Shown here: piece after piece, positions 17,286 to 25,062 of the stretch
Numbering within the stretch: position 1 is the first letter of the stretch
Layout: every line of letters starts with the position of its first letter
Source of the DNA: Nocardiopsis sp. FIRDI 009
GTDB taxonomy: Bacteria > Actinomycetota > Actinomycetes > Streptosporangiales > Streptosporangiaceae
Assembly: GCF_003386285.1 (NCBI RefSeq)
Contig: NZ_QPNC01000021.1
Coordinates: forward strand, 62,001-126,000
Reading direction: 5' to 3'
DNA: 64,000 nucleotides
The notes under the pieces: generated by a model
Seen by the model: the letters and a program-made list of their open reading frames with translations, nothing else
Database searches by the model: none
Told to the model about the DNA's origin: nothing
Made by a program: the position numbers and the translations under genes

Positions 17286-17580
17286 CGGACTCAGGACGAC
17301 CCTGCTCGGGGGCCTTCGGCCGCCTCGCCGGGTCGTCCTTCGTGTTTACCGGGGGGCGACCCCCGGACCCCCGATGTGACTCCGAGACGACCCTGCTCGC
17401 GCGTGACCGCGCTCGCCGGGTCGTCTCGTCGTTTCTTCTGGGGGACGACCCCCGGACCCCCGATGCGGGGCTTTCCCCCGCGTGCGCGGGTGAGGTCCCG
17501 TCAGGTCCACCAGGTGCGGGCTGCCGCTCGCCGCGACCCGCACCTGTGGTTCGGCGGGACCCCCGACGCGCCGCCCGGCC
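17286..17580 (+). repeat. 3' flank repeat of tRNA-Ala, copy C (uninterrupted)
   Basis: A 295-base flank that matches copy B on both sides of the miniature element in copy B. It holds the tRNA terminator, a second hairpin unit (around 17382-17430), a CRISPR-repeat-like 29-mer (17471-17499) and the hairpin CAGGTGCGGG/CCCGCACCTG (17511-17546). The ~100 bases from 17581 to the next gene are unique and contain another short palindrome (CCTCG-TGTG-CGAGG, 17606-17619). Confidence 0.85.
17293..17339 (+). terminator. tRNA-Ala copy 3 terminator
   Basis: Same AGGACGACCC ... GGGTCGTCCT hairpin with an inner TTCG loop as after the other two copies. Confidence 0.8.
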
Positions 17581-17685
17581 GTAGCACGCCGGATCGGGCA
17601 GGAAGCCTCGTGTGCGAGGGAACCGGTTCGCCGCCACCCGCGTCCAAACAGACAAATCCCCAAAACCGACACACACGGGGGTGCA

Positions 17686-18132
17686 ATGCGCAGTCTGTGG
17701 ACCCGGATCTCCCTTCCCTCCTTCCTCCGCCGGACCGAACCGTCGTCGCCGACCCCCTGTCAGCACTGTGAATCCACGCCCGCCGCCCGCGTCCCCGCGC
17801 CGACCCCCGCCGTTCGGCGGCCCGTCGCGGAACCGTTCACCACGGCCGAGTGGGACCAGGTGGTCCGGGCCGCCGCGGTCGACAAGATCGAGCAGGTGCT
17901 GAGCGACAGCTACGCCCTCCTGTCCGAGCACACCCTCCGTGAACCCGCCGACTCCCCGGACCTGCGGCGGGTCCGCCGTATCCGCACGTCCCTGACCGCG
18001 CTCTCCGAGGACCTGGGGTCGCACTCGCGGCCCGCGCGCGGCGGGGAACGCGCCTGGATCGAGTCCGAGCTGCTGCCGACCGTGCTGGGCGCCGAGGTTG
18101 AGATCGGCCGTCTGTTCGCCGGACTGCGCTGA
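17686..18132 (+). CDS. Hypothetical protein, 148 aa
   Basis: No family recognised. The first ~50 residues are Pro/Ser/Arg-rich with a CQHC pair. The remaining ~95 are predicted helical and acidic/basic (EWDQVVRAAAVDKIEQVL, RRVRRIRTSLTALSEDL), like a small helical-bundle protein. Start ATG 17686; start choice is uncertain because the N-terminal part is low-complexity. It stands just upstream of the ArsR operator region on the same strand but is separated by 82 bases. Confidence 0.55.
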   Translation: MRSLWTRISLPSFLRRTEPSSPTPCQHCESTPAARVPAPTPAVRRPVAEPFTTAEWDQVVRAAAVDKIEQVLSDSYALLSEHTLREPADSPDLRRVRRIRTSLTALSEDLGSHSRPARGGERAWIESELLPTVLGAEVEIGRLFAGLR

Positions 18133-18171
18133 GCGTCCCCACCCCCTTGACCCAGGGGGTCCCACGACCCA

Positions 18172-18193
18172 TAATCAACACATCAGTTGATTA
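18172..18193. promoter_or_regulatory. Inverted-repeat operator for the ArsR-type repressor
   Basis: TAATCAAC (18172-18179) and GTTGATTA (18186-18193) form a perfect 8-bp inverted repeat with a 6-base spacer, strikingly AT-rich for this genome. It lies 21 bases before the repressor start, the usual place for an autoregulatory ArsR/SmtB site. Confidence 0.75.
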
Positions 18194-18214
18194 ACGGCAA
18201 GGTTGAATACGCAG

Positions 18215-18565
18215 ATGGCGGATGACCCGTTGAGCCTCACGTTCGCCGCCCTGGCCGATCCGACCCGTCGGGCCCTGCTGGCCCGGCTCGCCCGGGGTGA
18301 GGCGACCGTCAACGAACTGGCGGAACCGTTCCCGATCAGCCTCCAGGCCGTCTCCCGGCACCTGAAGGTGCTGGAACGGGCGGGGCTGATCAGCAGGGGC
18401 AGGGACGCCCAGTGGCGCCCCTGCCGCATCGAGACCGCTCCCCTGGAACAGGTGTCGGAGTGGCTCGGGCGCTACCGCGACCAGTGGGAGGACCGCTTCG
18501 GGCGGCTCGACCGGGAGCTTCGCCGGATGCAGGGTGACACAGGAGGAGAGGACGGTCATGAGTGA
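18215..18565 (+). CDS. ArsR-family winged-helix repressor
   Basis: 116 aa winged-helix regulator: FAALADPTRRALLARLARGEATVNELA followed by the recognition helix ISLQAVSRHLKVLERAGLI. No Cys metal site is visible, so it belongs to the non-metal group usually paired with AHSA1 proteins. Start taken as ATG 18215 (MADDPLSLTF); a TTG four codons upstream is possible. Overlaps the next gene by 8 bases. Confidence 0.9.
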   Translation: MADDPLSLTFAALADPTRRALLARLARGEATVNELAEPFPISLQAVSRHLKVLERAGLISRGRDAQWRPCRIETAPLEQVSEWLGRYRDQWEDRFGRLDRELRRMQGDTGGEDGHE

Positions 18566-19031
18566 CCTCGAAGTCATCGTGGAACCCGGTCGTCAGGACA
18601 TCGTGGTCAGGCGCGGCTTCGACGCCCCGCGCGAGGTCGTCTTCCGGGCGATGACCGAGCCGGATCTCGTCGCGCGGTGGTGGGGCCTCAAGGACTCCGA
18701 GACCCGTGTGGACCGATCCGACATCCGGCCGGGAGGGACCTGGCGCGTCGTGGAGAGGATGCCGAACGGCGAGGAACACGCCTTCCGCGGCGTGGTTCAC
18801 GACGTCACCGCGCCCGGGTACTTCGTCCGGACCTTCGAGTACGAGGGCATGCCCGGCCACGTGATGCTGGAGACGCACCGCCTGGAAAGCGACGGGGACC
18901 GTACGCTCTACACGGCGCAGTCGGTCTTCCAGTCCGTCGAGGACCGCGACGGGATGGTCGCCTCCGGGATGGAGTCGGGCATGGCCGAGTCCATGGGCGC
19001 GCTGGACGAGGTCATCGCCTCCCTGGTGTGA
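18558..19031 (+). CDS. SRPBCC (AHSA1-type) domain protein
   Basis: 157 aa START-like fold: VRRGFDAPREVVFRAMTEPDLVARWWG at the N-terminus is the AHSA1 hallmark, and GTWRVVERMPNGEEHAFRGVV and the C-terminal helix GMAESMGALDEVIASL complete the fold. Such proteins bind hydrophobic ligands; the ligand is unknown. Start ATG 18558 with a strong AGGAGGAGAGG upstream; the start lies inside the ArsR gene, so the two are translationally coupled. Confidence 0.9.
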   Translation: MSDLEVIVEPGRQDIVVRRGFDAPREVVFRAMTEPDLVARWWGLKDSETRVDRSDIRPGGTWRVVERMPNGEEHAFRGVVHDVTAPGYFVRTFEYEGMPGHVMLETHRLESDGDRTLYTAQSVFQSVEDRDGMVASGMESGMAESMGALDEVIASLV

Positions 19032-19123
19032 ACCGAGACCGTCGGCCGGGTCCGCCGCGGATCCGGCCGACGGGCCCTGTGGACGGCGCCCCGGCTGTCC
19101 CCCGCGGCGGGTACTGTCGATCC

Positions 19124-21205
19124 GTGGCAGATCTCCCCGACGTTCCCACCCTGCTCGACGCCGCCGTGAGCGCCCTCGGCGGCAGCCGTCGCGAGGGTCA
19201 GACGACCATGGCCGACGCCGTCGCAGAGGCGGTCGACCGGCGCGAACACCTGGTGGTCCAGGCCGGAACCGGTACCGGCAAGTCCCTGGCCTACCTCGTG
19301 CCCGCCGTCAGACACGCGATGGCCGAGGAGACCACCGTCGTGATCTCGACGGCCACCATCGCGCTCCAGAACCAGCTCATCGACCGCGACCTGCCGCGGC
19401 TGGCCGCCGCGCTCGCGCCGCTGCTGCCGCGTGAACCCACCTTCGCCGTGCTGAAGGGGCGACGCAACTACCTGTGCCGCAACCGCCTCCAGACGGCCGA
19501 CGAGGAGGCCGAGGACGCCGAGCTCTTCGACCCCCGGCAGCTCTCCTCCCTGGGGCGCCAGGTCGCACGGCTGCACGAGTGGGCCGAGGAGACCGTCACC
19601 GGCGACCGCGACGAACTCGTGCCCGGGGTCAGCGACCTCGCCTGGCGCCAGGTCTCCGTCGGCGGCAACGAGTGCGTGGGCGCCCGGGTCTGCGCCTTCG
19701 GCCAGGAGTGCTTCGCCGAGTTCGCCCGCGAGGCCGCGCAGGGCGTGGACATCGTGGTCACCAACCACGCCATGCTCGCCATCGACATGACCCAGGGCCA
19801 CCACATCCTGCCCGAACACGACACCATCATGATCGACGAGGCGCACGAGCTGGTCGACCGCGCCACCTCGGTGGCGACGGAGAGCCTCACCGAGCGCGCG
19901 GTGAGCACCGCCGCCAAGCGCGCCGGACGCCTCGTCGAACCCGGGGTCAGCGAGCGTCTCGCCGAGTGCGCCGACGGACTCGGCCTCATGCTCGCCGACG
20001 CCCCCGACGGCCGACTCGACCACATCGACGACGGACTCGCCGGCGCCGTCGCCGCCGTGCGCGACGCCGCGGCCGCCTGCGTCAACGCCATCGGTCCGTC
20101 CTCCGGGGAGTTCGACCCCGACACCGCCTCCGACCGGCGCCTGGCCCTGGCCGCCCTCGGGGAGGTCCACGACGCCGCCGTCAGTGTCCTGGAGTCCTAC
20201 GAGCCTCCCCTGCGCGACCGCACCGAGGTCGTCTGGCTGACCAGGAGCCCCTCCCGTCCGCCCGCCCTCCACGTCGCCCCGCTCGGTGTGGGCGGACTGC
20301 TGCGCGAGAAGCTCTTCGGCGACCGCACGGTCGTGCTCACCTCCGCCACGCTCACCCTCGGCGGCTCCTTCGCCTCCCTGGCCCGCCAGTGGGGGCTGGG
20401 CCGCGAGGTGACCGAGGAGGCCGCCGAACGCGCCGTCGCGGGCAGGACCGATCCCACCCCCGACCAGGCGCCCGACCCCGACGACGACGGTCCGCACCGC
20501 GCGGCGGGGGAGCCCCGCTGGCGCGGCCTCGACGTCGGCTCACCCTTCGACCACGGGCGCAGCGGCATCCTCTACGTGGCCACCCACCTCCCCCCACCAG
20601 GCCGGGACGGACTGGCCGACCCCTACCTGGACGAGATCACCGAGCTCATCGAGGCCGCCGACGGCCGCGCCCTCGGACTCTTCTCCTCCATGCGCGCCGC
20701 ACAGCAGGCCACCGAGGCGCTGCGCGAACGGTTGGACCACCCGATCCTGTGCCAGGGCGACGACTCCACCGGCCAGCTCGTCCGCAGGTTCGCCGAGGAG
20801 GAACAAGCCTGCCTGTTCGGGACCCTGTCACTGTGGCAGGGGGTGGACGTCCCGGGTCCCTCGCTGCAACTGGTGATCGTCGACAGGATCCCGTTCCCCC
20901 GTCCCGACGACCCGCTGGCCTCGGCCCGCCAGCGCGCGGTCGCGGCCCACGGCGGCAACGGCTTCCTGTCGGTGGCCGCCACCCACGCGGCCCTGCTGCT
21001 CGCCCAGGGCACGGGACGGCTGCTGCGCTCCACCGACGACCGGGGGGTCATCGCCGTGCTCGACCCGCGACTGGCCACCGCGCGCTACGGGGGGTTCCTG
21101 CGCGCCTCCCTGCCGCCCTACTGGGGGACCACGGACCCGGCGGTGGCCCGGGCGGCGCTGCGCCGCCTGTCGGAGCAGGCCGCACCGGCCGCGGCGTCGG
21201 GCTGA
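19124..21205 (+). CDS. dinG: DinG/XPD-family ATP-dependent DNA helicase
   Basis: 693 aa superfamily 2 helicase. Walker A GTGTGKS at ~residue 48, DEAH box IDEAHEL at ~236. Between them are four cysteines placed as in the XPD/DinG iron-sulfur domain (Cys in NYLCRN, then CVGARVC and ECF). The C-terminal helicase motifs include LGLFSSMRAAQQ, GTLSLWQGVDVPG and AQGTGRLLRS. DinG proteins unwind forked DNA, R-loops and 5'-tailed duplexes during repair. Start GTG 19124; upstream frame overlaps the AHSA1 gene and lacks homologous sequence. A long bidirectional hairpin follows. Confidence 0.92.
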   Translation: MADLPDVPTLLDAAVSALGGSRREGQTTMADAVAEAVDRREHLVVQAGTGTGKSLAYLVPAVRHAMAEETTVVISTATIALQNQLIDRDLPRLAAALAPLLPREPTFAVLKGRRNYLCRNRLQTADEEAEDAELFDPRQLSSLGRQVARLHEWAEETVTGDRDELVPGVSDLAWRQVSVGGNECVGARVCAFGQECFAEFAREAAQGVDIVVTNHAMLAIDMTQGHHILPEHDTIMIDEAHELVDRATSVATESLTERAVSTAAKRAGRLVEPGVSERLAECADGLGLMLADAPDGRLDHIDDGLAGAVAAVRDAAAACVNAIGPSSGEFDPDTASDRRLALAALGEVHDAAVSVLESYEPPLRDRTEVVWLTRSPSRPPALHVAPLGVGGLLREKLFGDRTVVLTSATLTLGGSFASLARQWGLGREVTEEAAERAVAGRTDPTPDQAPDPDDDGPHRAAGEPRWRGLDVGSPFDHGRSGILYVATHLPPPGRDGLADPYLDEITELIEAADGRALGLFSSMRAAQQATEALRERLDHPILCQGDDSTGQLVRRFAEEEQACLFGTLSLWQGVDVPGPSLQLVIVDRIPFPRPDDPLASARQRAVAAHGGNGFLSVAATHAALLLAQGTGRLLRSTDDRGVIAVLDPRLATARYGGFLRASLPPYWGTTDPAVARAALRRLSEQAAPAAASG

Positions 21206-21213
21206 ACCGGCGT

Positions 21214-21266
21214 CCGCGGGCCTGGCCCACCCGCCACCGCGTGCGGCGGGTGAGCCAGGCCCGCGG
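21214..21266. terminator. Bidirectional terminator, 22-bp stem
   Basis: 21214-21235 pairs with 21245-21266 with one mismatch; 9-base loop. Placed between convergent genes. Confidence 0.85.
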
Positions 21267-21277
21267 GGTCGACGGGG

Positions 21278-21802
21278 TCAGCGGCGGTCCCGGAAGCCGA
21301 AGAGGCGGATGGCGTAACCGGGGGAGTCGTCCTCGGGTTCCTGGATGTACCAGCGGTCGTCGTGTTCGCCGACCAGCAGCTCGTTCCACATCATGTCGAT
21401 GAGCTTGAGCCGGGACACCACCGAGGCCTCCGGGTCCAGCACGATCGAGTAGGCCTGGTCGGTCAGCCGCTGCGTGACCATGCCGACGGACTGTCCGTCC
21501 CAGATCGCGGGAACGGGGGCGTGGCCGACCTCCACCCCGCACAGCCGCAGCTGTTCGACCTCCTCCTCCAACGCCTCGGCGGCCAGGGCGCCGTCCAGGC
21601 GCAGCGCGTCCTCCAGTTCGTCGCGGTCCTCGTCAGCGCGCAGGTAGGCGTGGTAGGTGCGGTAGCCGCACGTGCGGCACTTGCGCCAGACGACGCAGCG
21701 GGCCACGCCGTAGGCCGACTGCGCCTCGCCCACGCTCTGGTAGTCACTCACCTCGCGGATCATGCCGCACTCGCAACACAGGGCCGTGAGATCCTGCTTC
21801 AT
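21278..21802 (-). CDS. Conserved zinc-ribbon protein, 174 aa
   Basis: N-terminal CCECG and a later CRTCG make a probable four-Cys zinc ribbon (residues ~9-45), followed by an acidic helical region (ADEDRDELEDALRLDGALAA). The C-terminal domain (VGMVTQRLTDQAYSIVLDPEASVVSRLKLIDMMWNELL) may be a small ligand- or nucleic-acid-binding module. I recall similar proteins being widespread in actinobacteria under DUF names, function unknown. Start ATG 21802; next gene on this strand lies 155 bases upstream. Confidence 0.75.
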   Translation of the reverse strand: MKQDLTALCCECGMIREVSDYQSVGEAQSAYGVARCVVWRKCRTCGYRTYHAYLRADEDRDELEDALRLDGALAAEALEEEVEQLRLCGVEVGHAPVPAIWDGQSVGMVTQRLTDQAYSIVLDPEASVVSRLKLIDMMWNELLVGEHDDRWYIQEPEDDSPGYAIRLFGFRDRR

Positions 21803-21957
21803 CAGAGTCCCCCCTCCCAGGCGAGTATGCGATGGAAGACACCCGTTAGGGAACCCGTTCGGCGAGGAAGTCGCGGCAAGGTGTCGTCATCAATGCCCAA
21901 AATGACCCGCTCGCGGGTTTCGCCCCGACCAGGGCAGGAAGGTCGGCGTGCCCGATC

Positions 21958-22305
21958 TCACTCGTCCATGGACAGTCCGCGCTTGTTGCGGGCGCTCCAG
22001 TCGCGCATCCGCTGCGGGTATCCGACGATCTGGACGTCGTAGGCGGGCGTCGCCAGACGGTTGGCCACCTTGCGGATCACGTCGGGGGAGCCGCACCGGC
22101 GGCGGATCCACTCGCCGTCGGTGGCCACCGCCACGGCGGTGGTCCGGGTGGCGAAGGTCTCGGGTTCGACGAAGAACTCCACCCCGACCCGGCTCTCGGC
22201 GAACTCGATGAGGGCCCGGATGTCGTCGTCCTCGGCGGCTCGGTCGAAGCGGGCCTTGCCCTTGCGGTTGGCCTTGCGGAGTCCGAAGCGGTCTCGCCAT
22301 CCCAT
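21958..22305 (-). CDS. Conserved hypothetical protein, 115 aa
   Basis: Small basic protein (MGWRDRFGLRKANRKGKARF at the N-terminus). A central alpha/beta region follows (DIRALIEFAESRVGVEFFVE; TTAVAVATDGEWIRRRCGSPDVIRKVANRL), ending in YDVQIVGYPQRMRDWSARNK. No catalytic motif recognised. Start ATG 22305. Not obviously in an operon, although it faces the same way as the zinc-ribbon gene. Confidence 0.7.
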   Translation of the reverse strand: MGWRDRFGLRKANRKGKARFDRAAEDDDIRALIEFAESRVGVEFFVEPETFATRTTAVAVATDGEWIRRRCGSPDVIRKVANRLATPAYDVQIVGYPQRMRDWSARNKRGLSMDE

Positions 22306-22511
22306 GGGCGTTCACGTCTTCCTTGTGCAGCGGGTGGTCGGACGCCGACGTACCCCGCCGTCGGGGGGTGCGGCTGGTCCCGATTCTAGGCCCCGACCGC
22401 CCCCTCGGCCGGCCGAGGGCGGCCCGGAGAACACCGGTTTCACGCGTTTTCCGGACAGCCCTGTCACCGCGCTGCTACGTTCTGTTCTCACATGGCGTGA
22501 CAGGGGGAGCG

Positions 22512-24050
22512 ATGATGCCGATGTGGACATGGGCGGGGGAGACCGCGCGCCGCCTGCGGGCGGTCGGTCAGGTCGATCTCGCCGAGGCGGTCATGAGCCT
22601 GCCGCAGCTGTGCGAGGCGGGGGAGGCGGCCCGGGTGGAGGCCCTCGCCGGTTCCGCCCTGCGCACGGCCCGCCGACTGGTGGCCGAGGCGGGCGGTGAG
22701 CGAGCCGAGGTGCCGGGGGTCTTCGGGCCGCCGACACTGCTCTACCTCGCCCACTGGCCCCTGGCCGTACGGGTGGGGGCCCTCGCCGAGGGGCGGCGTG
22801 TCCTGGACCGGGCGGTCGCCGCGGCGGAGGGGGTACCCGACCCCCGCGCGCACGGATCGCTGCCCGTCTCCGCGGTGGAGACGCTCGTGCGCTGCCACGC
22901 CAACATCGACGCGGCCGGAACCACGCCCGAGCGCGCCGAACTGCTGTCACCGCGCCGGCTGGCCGGGTGGGAGCAGACCCCCGCCTGGCCCTCGTTCTGC
23001 CTGGCCCGCGCCCACCTGCTCATCGACGAGGGCCGACCGGACCGCGCCGAGGCCGACCTGCGGCGGTTCGAGCACACCGCCACCGGGCCCGCCTTCCTCG
23101 GCGCGGAGGGCGTGTTCACGCTGGTCCGCGCCCTGCGCCATCAGGACAGGCACACCGACGCCCTGGAGGCGTTGGACCGGCTCGAAGCCGAGGTCGAGCT
23201 GGGAGCGGACAGCCACGGCGGACGCCGGGTCGCCCTGCGCCGCCTGATCCGCTTCGAACGCGCACGGCTGCTGTCCTGGCTGGCGCGCCTGGGGCTGTAC
23301 CCGTCCCGCGAGGCCGTCGTTCCCCTGCCCACCGTCGAGGAGGCCGAGGCCCACCCGAGCCTGCGCCCCGCCTGGGTGGAGGCGGTGGAGAACCTCGTGT
23401 GCCAGGGCACGGTCCGCAATGACTGGCGGCTGGGCGTGCGGGTCACCACGTGGTCGCGCTACTTCGAACGGGTGGGAGCCCCCCGGCGCGGCGCCGAACT
23501 GGCCCTGGCCGCCGCCCGGTTGGCGGCGGGCCGCGGCGCGCACTGGGTGGCCACGTGCTCGGCGCGGCGCGCCGAACGGCTCATCGGGGAGTTGGGCCGT
23601 ACGGAGGAGATCGTCGGAGACCTCGACGAGGTGCGGGCCATGATCGGGGCCATGCCGCCGGTTCGGCCGCTGGCCCCCGCCGACCGGATCCTGGAGTACC
23701 TGCGCGCCCAGCCCGCGGAGGAGGTCAACCCCGAGGAGCAGGCGGAGCAGGTCAACGCCGCGTTGGCGGTCAGTCCGCACGACACGCCGCTGCTCACCGC
23801 CCTCGGCCAGGTCGGCCGCACGCTCATGCTCTCCGACGCGGCCACCGAGCCGCAGTGGCGCCACGTCCGGGAGCGCCCGGGGGACCAGCGCGCGGCGCTC
23901 TCACTGCTGGAGACGCTGATGCACGACAACGACACCGCCGGGGTGCGCGACCTGGTCCGCACCCTGGCCGCGGGCGCCCCGCACGGTGACGGTCACCGGG
24001 CCGCCCCGGGGGCCGGGGCCGCCGTGGCCAGTGCTCGCCCCGCCGGATAG
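22512..24050 (+). CDS. Helical-repeat (TPR-like) protein, 512 aa
   Basis: Almost entirely alpha-helical with alternating Ala/Leu/Arg, typical of TPR-like solenoids (GPAFLGAEGVFTLVRALRHQ, DALEALDRLEAEV, RRGAELALAAARLAAGRG). No enzymatic motif and no signal peptide. Such proteins are scaffolds or regulators; the partner is unknown. Start ATG 22512 with GGGGGAG upstream. The last ~58 bases overlap the 3' end of the convergent racemase-like gene. Confidence 0.7.
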   Translation: MMPMWTWAGETARRLRAVGQVDLAEAVMSLPQLCEAGEAARVEALAGSALRTARRLVAEAGGERAEVPGVFGPPTLLYLAHWPLAVRVGALAEGRRVLDRAVAAAEGVPDPRAHGSLPVSAVETLVRCHANIDAAGTTPERAELLSPRRLAGWEQTPAWPSFCLARAHLLIDEGRPDRAEADLRRFEHTATGPAFLGAEGVFTLVRALRHQDRHTDALEALDRLEAEVELGADSHGGRRVALRRLIRFERARLLSWLARLGLYPSREAVVPLPTVEEAEAHPSLRPAWVEAVENLVCQGTVRNDWRLGVRVTTWSRYFERVGAPRRGAELALAAARLAAGRGAHWVATCSARRAERLIGELGRTEEIVGDLDEVRAMIGAMPPVRPLAPADRILEYLRAQPAEEVNPEEQAEQVNAALAVSPHDTPLLTALGQVGRTLMLSDAATEPQWRHVRERPGDQRAALSLLETLMHDNDTAGVRDLVRTLAAGAPHGDGHRAAPGAGAAVASARPAG

Positions 24051-24784
24051 GTCAGCGCGGCGGCGGGCAACCGGGAGGGGCGCCCGCTGGCGAGCACGGA
24101 CACCCGCCCGGGGCGGTCGCCCGGGGCGACGTCGCCGATCCGGCGCAGGGTCTGTGCGGCCACCGCGTCGGCCGCCGTGAACAGCCGTGCCCGCCGGCCC
24201 AGGGCGGCGGTGATGCGCTCGCCCACCAGGTCGTAGTGCGTGCACCCCAGGACCACCCCGCGCACGTTCGCGGGGGTCCGCTCGGCCGCGTAGGACACGG
24301 CCTCGTCGATCAGTCGGGGATCGGCCGACTCCACGGCCTCGGCCAGACCGACACAGGCCACCGGGGTGACCTCGACCCCGGCGGCGAAGGTCTCGATGAG
24401 TCGGCGCTGGTAGGCGCTGTGGGTGGTCGCGGTCGTCGACCACACGGCGATCGGTCCCCCCGCCGCCGCGGCGGGCTTGATCGGCGGAACCGTCCCGACC
24501 ACCGGCACCCGCGGCTCGAACTCGGCCCGCAGGTCGGCGAGCCCGTGCACGGAGGCCGTGTTGCACGGGACGACCACCGCGTCCACACCGTTCCCGTCCC
24601 CCGCCGCGCACGCCGCGCGTGCCCCGGCCAGGGCGCGCGCGATCACCTGCTCGGGCGCGCGGAGGCCCCAGGGCATGTGGTCGGGGTCCATGGAGAGCAC
24701 CAGGTCGGCGTCCGGCCTGGCCGCGTGCAGGGCGGCCGCCGTGGACAGCATCCCGATGCCGGAGTCTACGAGAACGATGCGCAC
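23993..24784 (-). CDS. Glutamate/aspartate racemase family protein
   Basis: 263 aa. It has both halves of the racemase active site: DSGIGML near residue 6, VVPCNTASVHG (first catalytic Cys) and VLGCTHYDLV (second Cys). MurI enzymes make D-glutamate for peptidoglycan. The normal MurI opening DSGVGGL is here DSGIGML and the C-terminus is longer, so it may be a paralogue with another substrate. Start GTG 24784; upstream in-frame sequence is unlike the family. Converges with and overlaps the TPR-like gene by 58 bases. Confidence 0.75.
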   Translation of the reverse strand: MRIVLVDSGIGMLSTAAALHAARPDADLVLSMDPDHMPWGLRAPEQVIARALAGARAACAAGDGNGVDAVVVPCNTASVHGLADLRAEFEPRVPVVGTVPPIKPAAAAGGPIAVWSTTATTHSAYQRRLIETFAAGVEVTPVACVGLAEAVESADPRLIDEAVSYAAERTPANVRGVVLGCTHYDLVGERITAALGRRARLFTAADAVAAQTLRRIGDVAPGDRPGRVSVLASGRPSRLPAAALTYPAGRALATAAPAPGAAR

Positions 24785-25062
24785 GGCAGCCGATTCTAGT
24801 CGGGACGCTCCACGGCGCCGCCCCGCACACCGCCGATCGGCGTGGTGGCGCTCCTTCCCGGGTGTTCCACGCCACACTCGAAGGGCGCGCGGACAATGCC
24901 CAGGTGAACGGAGTACGGCAGAGACACGGCCACAAATGGGGTAGCACGAAGCCGTTACCCGTAGGTAGAACAGAGGGGTGCCGGCCCGTTCCCGCATCCC
25001 TCCGGCGGGCCCCGGGTCGACCAACGCCGTGCGTCACGTGCGCCGAGACCGGAAGCGGGAAG

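Noticed and set aside
14391..18165. Long minus-strand frames across the ECF ATPase and tRNA region
   Set aside because: Composition is Asp/Gly/Val/Arg-rich shadow; the plus strand has complete ABC and EcfT motifs, and one of these frames runs through a tRNA gene.
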